Position numbers and translations under genes: made by a program. Positions 43,245 through 51,436 of a DNA stretch of 64,000 nt are shown in pieces; the first letter of the stretch is position 1; each line of letters begins with the position of its first letter. The stretch is from Gammaproteobacteria bacterium Ga0077536 (GTDB lineage Bacteria > Pseudomonadota > Gammaproteobacteria > Ga0077536), in the NCBI GenBank assembly GCA_001464935.1, contig LNEL01000060.1:179485-243484 (forward strand), read 5' to 3'. The notes under the pieces are model-generated. The model saw only the letters and a program-made list of their open reading frames with translations. It was not told where the DNA came from and searched no databases.

Positions 43245-46085
43245 ATGCCCCGTCGCCCGCCGCGCCATGCGCCAGGTTTCGCTGCGATGTCGCGCTGGTG
43301 CTGTGCGTGCACGCTGGCGTGGTGCCTGGCGCTCGACGTGGCCGCACAGGAAACCATCGTCATCGAAGAGAGTGCCGACGACGCGGTCACGACTGACGGA
43401 TCCGGCGACGACGTCACGGCAGCCGACGAAGAGCTCGAAGTCACCGGCCAGCGGCTGCGACTGATCACGCCGCTGCCCGGCGTGGTGCTCGACGAGAGCC
43501 AGATGACGACGAACACACAGAGCGCGACGTCACAGCAGATTCGCGACTCGGGCGCCGTCAACACGACGCAGTTCCTCAATGAACAGCTGCAGTCGATCAC
43601 GGTCGCCGACAACGCAGGCAATCCGTTCCAGCAGGACGTGGTCTTTCGCGGATTCTCGGCGTCGCCGCTGATCGCCACGCCGCAGGGCCTGTCGGTCTAC
43701 CTCGATGGTGCGCGCGTCAACGAAGCCTTCGGCGACGTCGTGAACTGGGATCTGATCCCGCTGAACGCCATCGAGGGCCTTGCCCTGTTGCCGGGTTCGA
43801 ATCCGCTGTTCGGCCTGAACACGCTCGGCGGCGCGCTGTCGCTGACCACCAAGTCCGGCTTCTGCGCGCCGGGCGTCGACGCCTCGATCCTCGGCGGCAG
43901 CTGGGGGCGGCACCAGTTGCAGTTCTCGGCCGGCGTCAACGACGGCCCGGTCGGTGCGCTGCTGGCATTCAACCGGCTGCGCGAGGACGGCTGGCGCGAC
44001 AACTCGCCGTCCGAGCTGAACCAGGTGTTCGGCCGCGTCGATGTCGAAACCGGCATTGGGACTCTCACCGCGTCGCTGCTGCACGTGGACAATTCGCTGG
44101 CCGGCAACGGACAGGTGCCCTATGAAGACGTCCGGCAGCGCCCCGAACAGATCTACACCGCACCCGACGCTGTCGAGAACACGCTGACCCACGGCTGGCT
44201 GACGACGCGCTTCGATGTCACCGACACACTGTCGATCTCGGCGATGGCGTTCCTGCGCGAAGCTGCCCAGCGCTCCGTCAACGGCGACTTCTGGGACGGC
44301 TGGAACGCGGCGACCAGCGGCCGCGTCGATGCCTGCGATCCCGGCGGCGCGAATGGCATCGCTGACGGCGTGCGCGGCGACAATACGCTGGCGGACGGTG
44401 CGAACGCCGGCACTGGCCCCGGCATCCCGGGCTGCATTCCGAATGGCGTGCTCGGCCGCGGCGTCACCGATCAGTCGAGTCACGGTTACAGCCTGCAGCT
44501 GAACTGGTACACCGAGCGCCACCAGCTTGCGCTCGGCGGCACGTGGGATGCGAACCGGGTCGACTTCGAACAGAGCGAGCAACTCGGCGACATCGATGCG
44601 AAGCGCGCGATCGTGGTCGACCCGGATCGGCTGTTCCCGTTCGACCGGGACGACCTGGCCGCCTTCGAGGCGTTTCTGGATCTGCAGACCTTTCTCGATC
44701 AGAACTTTCCGAACGACCCCGTCACGCAGCAGTTGTTCATCGACGAAATCAAGCGGGACAATGGTGGCGTGCTGCCGGGCGCACCGGCCCAGCGCATCGG
44801 CGACATCCTGGCCGCCACCGAAGTCCCGATACTGCGCAACCGGCTCGACGGCAGGAACTCGGCGTGGGCACTGTTCTTCTACGATGTGTTCTCGGTGCTG
44901 CCCAGCCTGAACCTCAGCCTCGGTGCGCGCTATGCCCGGACCCGCGTCTCGAACCGCGTGCGCGCCGACCGGCCCACCCCGCTGCACCAGTTCACGCCCG
45001 ATCTGCTGTCGCGCCGCGAAGAGCGCTGCGGCGTCGAGGACGGTGACGAGAACGCGCGCTTCCAGTGCACCGCCGAGGCCTTCGAATACCAGTCGTTCAC
45101 GCCGGCGCTGGGGCTGTCGTGGAGCCCGCGCGACACGTTGACGCTGTTCGCGAATTACAGCCGCGGAGCGCGCACGCCGTCGGCCATCGAACTCGCCTGC
45201 GCGCGCGACAAGGGCGTGGTCGATCCGGACATCTTTCAGGGCTGCACGATTCCGACCGCGCTGACCAACGACCCCTACTTGCCGCAGGTGAGGTCGACCA
45301 GCGTCGAGGTCGGCGGGCGCGGCGCCTGGCAGTCGCTGGTCGAATGGAACGTCGCGGCCTATCGCACCGATCTGGCGAACGACATCCTGTTCGTCTCGCT
45401 GGGCGTCGGCAATCGGGGCGTGTTCGACACGTTCGGTCGCACGCGCCGACAGGGCTTCGAACTGGGCTTCTCGGGCGACGCGTCGCGCACCCGCTGGTTC
45501 TTCAACTATGCCTACGTCGATGCCACGTTCGAAGATCCCGCAACGATCATCAACCTGTCGAACAGCAGCTCGCGCAAGATTCAGGGTGAACTGAACGAGT
45601 TCACGATCGAAGCCGGCGACACCATTCCGGGCGTACCCCAGCACTCGTTGCGCGCCGGTGTCACGCATGACCTGACGGATCGCCTGACCGTCGGCTTCAC
45701 CGCCATTGCACAGGCCGCGTCCTATGTGCGGGGCAACGAGAACAACGAACACCGGCCGGGCGGCACCGATGCCGACGACAGTCCACGTCCGCGCAGCCGG
45801 CGTTACGTCGGCAACGGTGAGCTCGCGGGATTTGCCATTTTCAATCTCGATGCGAGCTTCGACATCACGGAGCGCTTCGCGACCTTCGTGCAGGTCGACA
45901 ACCTCTTCGACAAGCGCTTCGCCACCGCCGGCGTGCTGGGTCTGAACTCGTTCACCGAGTCACGCTTCGGCATCCGTGACGAGTCCGGCTTCAACTACAA
46001 CAGCAACGACTGGACGCACTCGCAGTTCGTCGGCCCCGGTGCGCCCCGCGCGGCATGGGTGGGCGTGCGCTATGCGTTCGACTGA
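43245..46085 (+). CDS. TonB-dependent outer membrane receptor
   Basis: About 946 residues. A signal peptide (around MSRWCCACTLAWCLALDVAA) is followed by a TonB-box-like ETIVIEE, the plug (QQIRDSGAVNTTQFLNEQLQ, DVVFRGFSASPL, GLSVYLDGARVNEAFGDVVN, NTLGGALSLTTKSG) and a 22-strand barrel that ends in WVGVRYAFD with the terminal aromatic residue. Long extracellular loops contain paired cysteines. The start could be 43245 or 43287; both precede the signal peptide. Substrate unknown; the two exported paralogues on either side suggest a shared substrate or surface complex. No siderophore genes are nearby. Confidence 0.9.
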   Translation: MPRRPPRHAPGFAAMSRWCCACTLAWCLALDVAAQETIVIEESADDAVTTDGSGDDVTAADEELEVTGQRLRLITPLPGVVLDESQMTTNTQSATSQQIRDSGAVNTTQFLNEQLQSITVADNAGNPFQQDVVFRGFSASPLIATPQGLSVYLDGARVNEAFGDVVNWDLIPLNAIEGLALLPGSNPLFGLNTLGGALSLTTKSGFCAPGVDASILGGSWGRHQLQFSAGVNDGPVGALLAFNRLREDGWRDNSPSELNQVFGRVDVETGIGTLTASLLHVDNSLAGNGQVPYEDVRQRPEQIYTAPDAVENTLTHGWLTTRFDVTDTLSISAMAFLREAAQRSVNGDFWDGWNAATSGRVDACDPGGANGIADGVRGDNTLADGANAGTGPGIPGCIPNGVLGRGVTDQSSHGYSLQLNWYTERHQLALGGTWDANRVDFEQSEQLGDIDAKRAIVVDPDRLFPFDRDDLAAFEAFLDLQTFLDQNFPNDPVTQQLFIDEIKRDNGGVLPGAPAQRIGDILAATEVPILRNRLDGRNSAWALFFYDVFSVLPSLNLSLGARYARTRVSNRVRADRPTPLHQFTPDLLSRREERCGVEDGDENARFQCTAEAFEYQSFTPALGLSWSPRDTLTLFANYSRGARTPSAIELACARDKGVVDPDIFQGCTIPTALTNDPYLPQVRSTSVEVGGRGAWQSLVEWNVAAYRTDLANDILFVSLGVGNRGVFDTFGRTRRQGFELGFSGDASRTRWFFNYAYVDATFEDPATIINLSNSSSRKIQGELNEFTIEAGDTIPGVPQHSLRAGVTHDLTDRLTVGFTAIAQAASYVRGNENNEHRPGGTDADDSPRPRSRRYVGNGELAGFAIFNLDASFDITERFATFVQVDNLFDKRFATAGVLGLNSFTESRFGIRDESGFNYNSNDWTHSQFVGPGAPRAAWVGVRYAFD

Positions 46086-46296
46086 TCGCCGGCCGGCCGG
46101 ACGGCGGGCGCAGCGATGCCGTGGTCATGATTCAGGACCATCGCCAAGCCCAGACCCGGAGAACTTCCGCTGGCGGACAGGAAGTGTTCCCGCCCTTCGC
46201 AATGCGCGTGCGACTGCGATGATCCCCGGGCCCCGCCTGTGATTAACTCGCGGCAACGCTGCCTCTTTCCACTCGACACAGGCGATCAATCATTCC

Positions 46297-47235
46297 ATGC
46301 GTAGCTTCTCCATCCTGCTCACGCTGATGCTCGTGGCACCCGCTGCCAGCGCGCTCTATCAGCCCCTGCCGACGACCCCGCCGCTGCGCATCACCGGCTT
46401 CAATTCGGTCACCACCGATCTGATCTCGGGCTTGAAGATTCCGGACGGCCCGATCGTGAACCCGAGCGCCGGCGCGCTCGTGAAGTACGGGCCGCCATCG
46501 ACCTACACACAGCTTGCCACGCGTTCGAACACCCTGACCGTCAGTGGCGCGACGGTCGGCACGCTGACCGACTTCGTGTTTCGCGACACGACCGACAACC
46601 GCCTCGTGTTCGGCCTGCGCGTGGTGTTGAACGCGACTGTGAACGGGGCACCGAACACGTTCGAAATCAACGATTTCTTTCGCAAGGGCAACGCCGGCTA
46701 CTCGGCGCAGGCGGCGTGGTCGCGTGCCTCCGATCCCGATCTGCGCATGTATGCGGCCGTCCGCACGGCGGTGAAGTTCGGGACCGGCACCGAAACGTTC
46801 GATCCGGACGTCGTGAAGTTCCAGTCCGACATCAATACCAGCGAAGGCAATCCGCGCTCGGGCTATTTCTTCCTGAAGAGCAACGCGCCGAACTTCAAGA
46901 CGCTGGCGAACGGCCTCAGCGTCTATCAGGGGGGCGAGGAAGGCCAGCCGCTGGTCGAACTGTTCATGCCGGGCTTCGTGCCGAGCGCCAATCCCGACAA
47001 CGATGGCGACGGTTACGATTCGGGTGTCGATTGCGACGACAACAATCCGGCGATCAATCCCGGCGCGCCCGAAGTCTGCGGCGACGACATCGACAACAAC
47101 TGTTCGGCTGGTGACAACGAGCCGGCCTTCTGCCCGGTGGCCGAGCAGGTGCCGTTCATCGGTCATGCGGGCATGGTGTTGCTGGGCATGGCGTTGTCCG
47201 CCCTCGGCGTTGCCCGCGCCCGCCGACGCGGATGA
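46297..47235 (+). CDS. Exported paralogue with MopE-like metal motif and VPF-type tail
   Basis: A 312-residue exported protein homologous to that at 42042: RDTTDNRLVFGLRVV, FEINDFFRKGNAG, PDLRMYAAVRT, KSNAPNFKTLANG and YQGGEEGQP repeat the same blocks in the same order. After the shared domain it has an added cysteine/aspartate motif, DNDGDGYDSGVDCDDNNPAI followed by GDDIDNN, of the MopE-like calcium- or copper-binding type. The C-terminal tail is VPFIGHAGMVLLGMALSALG plus RARRRG, unlike the VPVP tail of its paralogue. It lies about 210 bases downstream of the TonB receptor on the same strand and may be co-transcribed. Confidence 0.75.
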   Translation: MRSFSILLTLMLVAPAASALYQPLPTTPPLRITGFNSVTTDLISGLKIPDGPIVNPSAGALVKYGPPSTYTQLATRSNTLTVSGATVGTLTDFVFRDTTDNRLVFGLRVVLNATVNGAPNTFEINDFFRKGNAGYSAQAAWSRASDPDLRMYAAVRTAVKFGTGTETFDPDVVKFQSDINTSEGNPRSGYFFLKSNAPNFKTLANGLSVYQGGEEGQPLVELFMPGFVPSANPDNDGDGYDSGVDCDDNNPAINPGAPEVCGDDIDNNCSAGDNEPAFCPVAEQVPFIGHAGMVLLGMALSALGVARARRRG

Positions 47236-47381
47236 GCGCGTCGCGGACCGGGACCGCGATGGCGCGGGGTTGGGGGCACAGAGATGCCCATGTTGGGCTT
47301 CCTGCGTCAGCCCAACCTACGGGGTGAGCGGAAGGTCCGGCCCGGCGTCATGACGAGTGATCGATATTGGCGCCGAGCCGG
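47236..47381. repeat. Intergenic repeat with GTTGGGCT/AGCCCAAC palindrome
   Basis: The stretch between convergent genes holds two hairpins. TCGCGG (47241-47246) pairs with CCGCGA (47254-47259). GTTGGGCT (47292-47299) pairs with AGCCCAAC (47309-47316) inside a GTTGGGCTTCCTGCGTCAGC-type element followed by CCAACCTAC. Elements like this occur as dispersed repeats in many proteobacterial genomes. It also could terminate both flanking genes. Confidence 0.55.
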
Positions 47382-48122
47382 TCAGAACGATTCCTTGAAC
47401 GGCCTCAGATCGATCTCCTGCGCCCAGGCCGACTTCGGCTGGGCGTGCAACTGCCAGTAGGTCTCGGCGATCGCATCGGGGTCGAGCAGCCCACCCTCGC
47501 CCAGCCGTTCGACCATCGCCGGAAAGGCGGTGCGCAGTTTGTCGCCGTCGATGCCGCCGTCGATGACGACGTGCGCGACATGGATGCCGAGCGGCCCGTA
47601 CTCGCGCGCCATGCTCTGGGCAATCGCGCGCAGGCCAGCCTTGGCGGCGGCGAACTGCGCGAAGCCCGGGCGGCCGCGCAGGCTCGCCGAGGCACCGGTG
47701 AACAGCACCGTGCCGCGCCCGAGCGGCACCAGCCGTCGCGCCGCTTCGCGGCCGACCAGGAAGCCCGCGTAACAGCCCGTGCGCCAGAAGTCCTCGAACT
47801 GCGCGGCACCGAGTTCTCGAAAATCAATCTTCTGGTTGTTGCCGGCATTGAACACCACGACCGCGGCCGGATCGCGGCCGGCGCCGGGCGCCATCGCGCA
47901 ATCGAACAGCCGCAGCACCTGGTCTTCGCGCGTGGTATCGGTGACCACGGCCTGCGCGCTGCCGCCGCGCGCCACGAGATATGCCGCCACGGCCTCGATG
48001 CGTGTCGCCGTGCGCCCGGCGACCAGCACGTGGTAGCCCCCGGCAGCAAAACGTCGACAGATCGCCGCACCCAGCCCGCGCTCGGCGCCAACGCCGATCA
48101 CGACCGCCGTCGGCATGTTCAT
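47382..48122 (-). CDS. SDR family oxidoreductase (atypical, Tyr replaced)
   Basis: A 246-residue short-chain dehydrogenase/reductase. The Rossmann motif is GVGAERGLGAAI, the NAG motif is VFNAGNN and the serine is in LFTGASAS. The catalytic YxxxK is F157-A-A-A-K161, so the conserved Tyr is Phe. This fits an SDR subgroup with altered catalysis, possibly a non-redox or accessory role. The cofactor loop (GRTATRIE) resembles NADP-binding types. Cytoplasmic. It is the last gene of a loosely spaced minus-strand run from the MATE gene; operon membership is uncertain. Confidence 0.82.
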   Translation of the reverse strand: MNMPTAVVIGVGAERGLGAAICRRFAAGGYHVLVAGRTATRIEAVAAYLVARGGSAQAVVTDTTREDQVLRLFDCAMAPGAGRDPAAVVVFNAGNNQKIDFRELGAAQFEDFWRTGCYAGFLVGREAARRLVPLGRGTVLFTGASASLRGRPGFAQFAAAKAGLRAIAQSMAREYGPLGIHVAHVVIDGGIDGDKLRTAFPAMVERLGEGGLLDPDAIAETYWQLHAQPKSAWAQEIDLRPFKESF

Positions 48123-48242
48123 GCTTGCACGCCGCGCGGGCGCGCGGTCTTGCCTGTCTCGAAGCTCATGACGCGTGTTCCTCTGACTGTGGCCCGCCGA
48201 CGGCCGACCGGTGCAACGATTGTAGCCCGCCGCGCATCGACC

Positions 48243-49034
48243 TCACGGGCCGCGTGGCGGTGTGCTGACCTCGGGCGCGGGCGACGGCGCTGCCGCGGTC
48301 TGCGCAGTCAGCACGATGTCGCCGTACCAGGCGTGCGCGACGGCACCGGTGTTGTCCGTGTCGGTCGCGATGGCGATACCGACGATCGCCGGTGCCTCGT
48401 CACCGAACGCGGCGTGGAAGTCGGCGCGCAGATCGCGCACTTCCTCGACCCAGACCCCGGCCCGCGCGTTGCCACTCTCCACGACGATCATCCGCGCACG
48501 ATCGGTATAAGCGTTCGGCCGCAGCGTGCCGACGGGCTGGCGGTTGTCCCAAACGTAGTTCAGTGCCGCTGTCGGGAGGGGTTCTCCATGCAGCGCTTCG
48601 GCAATGCGCAGACCCGCGCGCGTACCGAGCGACAGCTTCGAGCGCGGATAATCGAACAGCACGTAGACACGCGCGGCGTAGTCGTCGCCGTCCTTGCGCG
48701 TCAGATCGGCGTTCGGCACGACGGCGTCGATACGCCAGCGCCAGCGCAGCACGCCCGCCTCGCGCGGGTCGACGCGCAGTGCGTACACCAGGCCCGACAT
48801 CGATGCTTTGGCGTCGGCTTGCAGCACCACGGTGCCGCCGTCTTCGATCAGCGTGTACACGGTGTCCGGCGCCTTGGGCGCCGGGCGCAGCGGCCGCCAG
48901 CCGGTGACGGCCGAGCCGGCGCGCATGCCCGAGAAGGCCGGCACGTCGCTGGCCAGTACCCGTGCGCCGGCACCGAGGCCGATGATGAGCAGCGCCAGCA
49001 GTATCGCGCCGTGCGTTCGCCGTTTGTCCGACAT
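48243..49034 (-). CDS. DUF3047 exported protein
   Basis: A 263-residue exported protein of the DUF3047 family. A signal or anchor segment (HGAILLALLIIGLGAGARVL) is followed by WRPLRPAPKAPDTVYTLIED, LRWRWRIDAVVPNADLTRKD, DDYAARVYVLFDYP and AHAWYGDIVL, the conserved blocks of the family. Members are periplasmic or secreted, and their function is unknown. I chose the ATG at 49034 because it follows TGGAGG; the frame is open further upstream. It is co-directional with, and close to, the exported protein gene upstream. Confidence 0.82.
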   Translation of the reverse strand: MSDKRRTHGAILLALLIIGLGAGARVLASDVPAFSGMRAGSAVTGWRPLRPAPKAPDTVYTLIEDGGTVVLQADAKASMSGLVYALRVDPREAGVLRWRWRIDAVVPNADLTRKDGDDYAARVYVLFDYPRSKLSLGTRAGLRIAEALHGEPLPTAALNYVWDNRQPVGTLRPNAYTDRARMIVVESGNARAGVWVEEVRDLRADFHAAFGDEAPAIVGIAIATDTDNTGAVAHAWYGDIVLTAQTAAAPSPAPEVSTPPRGP

Positions 49035-49175
49035 GGAGCCTCCAGACCGTTTCATTCGACACGCCCCACAGTGGCGGGTCCGCGTCATCATAACGTCCTC
49101 GTCGGGGGTGTCCCGGCTCGTGCACGGTGTCGGGCATTGCGGGGCGGTCACGCGGCCGCGGCGCTGGCGCGCGTT

Positions 49176-50003
49176 TCACGCGCCCGGATCGGGCACGAAG
49201 CCGCCGGGAAACGGCACCGGTTCGGCCAACAGCCCTCGCGTCGGCAGCGGCACGATGCCGCGCGCGATCAGGGCGTCGCGGCGGTCGTAGTGAATCGCGA
49301 TCACTTCGTCGGGCTGCATCGACGCACGCCGGAATTCGGTGTGGGTGACCACCGAATGCAGGCGCTCGCCATGGCCGGTGCCCAGACGTTCGCGTTCGGC
49401 GAGCGCACTCGGAGACTTGGGTGCGGCCGGCGCTGCACGCTGCGCGCCGGCTTCGTCGCGCGCGCTGCCGGGCGCGTCCGATTCCGACTCGGCCAGCGGC
49501 CGCGGCGGTGTCCATTCGCGGAACACGGCGATGCCGATGACACCGACCTGATCGCCGCGCGCGGTGCGCGCCGCATAGCTGTCGGGCAGTTCAGTGAAGT
49601 AGAACGCTGCGGTCTGTGTCGTGCTCTTGCGCCAGCCACTGATGTCGTAGCGTTCATGCGCGGAGAACACGTAGCCGGACTGCGCCGGCGCGGCAGTCTC
49701 GCCGCTCAGCACGTTGACGCCATCGACCGCCACGACCGCGAGCAGTCGCGAGGCGGAGCGATTCGCGACGCGCACCGCGTAGCGGGCACCGGGTGTTCCC
49801 GCGACGTACAGCCGCCCGTCATGGCGATAGACCGGCAGCACGGTGCCGCTCGACGTGTCGACGATCTCGAGGTCGGCCAGCGCGCCGGCACGCACCGGCG
49901 CACTGCCCAACATCAACAACAGGGCGATGCACAGCGCACCGAGCGTCGGCAGGGCCACACGGGCGGAGCCCGATGACGGCCCCAGGGTCAAGCATGTCTT
50001 CAT
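49176..50003 (-). CDS. Exported protein of unknown function near ECF sigma factor
   Basis: A 275-residue protein with a signal peptide (GALCIALLLMLGSAPVRA). The mature N-terminal domain (ALADLEIVDTSSGTVLPVYR to AAFYFTELPDSYAARTARGD) looks beta-rich. It is followed by a low-complexity Ala/Ser/Glu linker and a C-terminal segment GTGHGERLHSVVTHTEFRRA. I do not recognise a named family. It is 72 bases downstream of the anti-sigma-like gene on the same strand, so it probably belongs to the sigma operon and its regulon. Confidence 0.6.
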   Translation of the reverse strand: MKTCLTLGPSSGSARVALPTLGALCIALLLMLGSAPVRAGALADLEIVDTSSGTVLPVYRHDGRLYVAGTPGARYAVRVANRSASRLLAVVAVDGVNVLSGETAAPAQSGYVFSAHERYDISGWRKSTTQTAAFYFTELPDSYAARTARGDQVGVIGIAVFREWTPPRPLAESESDAPGSARDEAGAQRAAPAAPKSPSALAERERLGTGHGERLHSVVTHTEFRRASMQPDEVIAIHYDRRDALIARGIVPLPTRGLLAEPVPFPGGFVPDPGA

Positions 50004-50075
50004 GTCGCAACTCCATGGTTGAGCCCGCGGAGTGGGCTCGATGGAGACTTGAACGGCCGGCGCGCGCGTTCGGGG

Positions 50076-50858
50076 TCAACGCGCGGGTGCAAAACTCAGC
50101 GGGGCGAGATCGGGCGGCAGCGGAAACTGCGGGTAGCGTTGTTGAAACGCTCGCACGAGGGCAGCAGCCTCGGCGCGTTCGCCGCGGGCGAGCACGGCCC
50201 GGATGGCCTCGAGAGCGGCCTCCGGCGTCGGCAGGGCCGGCACGGCCGGCGCCCGCAGGCGTGTGCCCTCAGGCAACGACATGGCATCGACCGCGTCATG
50301 GGCCTCGACTTCACTCGCGGCGGGCGCGGCAGGCGGCGCGGGCAAGGACATTGATTCGCGCGCTGGTTCGGCTCGCGACGCGCCCGCTGCGGCGTCCGTG
50401 GGCGGTGTCTCGTCCGCTTTCGACTCCGCCCGCAAGCGGGACGCAGCAGTCACGCGGCTCGCTGGCGTCGGGCTGTCGGGCACGCCGGCCGGCGCCATGT
50501 CAGCGGCGACCTGCCCTGCGGCTTCACCCGGCCCCTCGGCGTCGACGGTGTCTACCGCGCGGCCCACGACCGCGGCGTCCGGCGGTGGCAAGGAGGTGCT
50601 TCGCTGCTGCAGGCCCAGCCCGACGGCGATCACGAGCGTCGCGGCCAGCGCGAGCGGGACCGCGTAGCGCGGACGGCGTGGCGCCGGCTGCACTGCCGCG
50701 CGCGCGGCGGCGAGGATGTGGGCGTCGAGTGATGCTGGCGGCGCTTCACCGGGATCCGAGTCGACGGCCTCGCGCCAGGCGGCAGCAATCGCGGCCTCGT
50801 GATGGCGGCCCTCGTCATTGTTGCCGTCGCTGAAGCGGTCGTTGCGGTCGTTGCTCAT
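50076..50858 (-). CDS. Anti-sigma-like single-span membrane protein
   Basis: A 260-residue protein with an Asp/Glu-rich cytoplasmic start (MSNDRNDRFSDGNNDEGRHH), an AWREAVDSDPGEAPPASLDA helix, one membrane span (YAVPLALAATLVIAVGLGL), a long Ala/Pro-rich periplasmic linker and a conserved C-terminal helix (EAALEAIRAVLARGERAEAA). Its ATG overlaps the sigma factor stop as ATGA, the classical layout of an anti-sigma gene. It has no zinc-finger HCC motif. The role as anti-sigma factor is inferred from position, topology and coupling. Confidence 0.65.
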   Translation of the reverse strand: MSNDRNDRFSDGNNDEGRHHEAAIAAAWREAVDSDPGEAPPASLDAHILAAARAAVQPAPRRPRYAVPLALAATLVIAVGLGLQQRSTSLPPPDAAVVGRAVDTVDAEGPGEAAGQVAADMAPAGVPDSPTPASRVTAASRLRAESKADETPPTDAAAGASRAEPARESMSLPAPPAAPAASEVEAHDAVDAMSLPEGTRLRAPAVPALPTPEAALEAIRAVLARGERAEAAALVRAFQQRYPQFPLPPDLAPLSFAPAR

Positions 50859-51433
50859 GGCCGGCCGCCGAGGTCGCGTCTGAGTCTGGCGAACGCATAC
50901 CGCAGGCGGCTCTTGGCCGTCTCTGCGTTGACGCCCGTCGCCTGTGCAATCTCGGCGAGCGCCAGTCCGCCTTCCTGCTGCAGCACGAAGGCTTCGCGCT
51001 GAGGGCCCGGCAAGGCCTCGACCGCGGCGACGACGCGCCGCACGAGTTGTTCGCGTTCGAGCAGTTGATCGGGTGGCGGCGTCGACGGATCGGCGATGTC
51101 GTGCAGACCTTCGCCTGCGTCGTCGTCGTCGACGGCCAGCCCGAGGCGCCCCGCCTCGCGCAGGCGGGCGGCGCGAAAATGGTCCATCACGCGGTTGTGC
51201 GCAATCGTGTAGAGCCAGGTGGTGAAGCGGGCGCTGCTGACATAGCGATCGCGGGCATTGATCACGCGCATCCACACATCCTGGTAGAGATCCTCGGCCA
51301 GCGCGCCATCGCGCAACTGCCGTTTCAGATAGCGGAATAGTGGCCCGCGATGCCGCGCATGTAAAACCTCGAAGGCAGCCGGATCGCCAGCCGCGTATGC
51401 GATCATCAGGCTTTCATCGCTCGCGTCCGTCAC
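50855..51433 (-). CDS. ECF-type RNA polymerase sigma factor
   Basis: A 192-residue sigma-70 family extracytoplasmic-function factor: region 2 (LFRYLKRQLRDGALAEDLYQ, then DVWMRVINARDRY and FTTWLYTIAHNRVMD), an acidic linker and region 4 (LPGPQREAFVLQQEGGLALA with AEIAQATGVNAETAKSRLRY). The start is GTG at 51433 with AGGAG six bases upstream. The next gene overlaps as ATGA. The MATE gene ends only three bases before the start, so it may be read through. Its target promoters are unknown. Confidence 0.88.
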   Translation of the reverse strand: MTDASDESLMIAYAAGDPAAFEVLHARHRGPLFRYLKRQLRDGALAEDLYQDVWMRVINARDRYVSSARFTTWLYTIAHNRVMDHFRAARLREAGRLGLAVDDDDAGEGLHDIADPSTPPPDQLLEREQLVRRVVAAVEALPGPQREAFVLQQEGGLALAEIAQATGVNAETAKSRLRYAFARLRRDLGGRP

Positions 51434-51436
51434 GGA

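Noticed and set aside
43530..45752. 740-codon minus-strand ORF
   Set aside because: Antisense to the TonB receptor, whose plug and barrel motifs are unambiguous.
47367..49976. 869-codon plus-strand ORF
   Set aside because: Antisense to the SDR, DUF3047 and exported protein genes, all with clear family motifs; composition typical of shadow frames.
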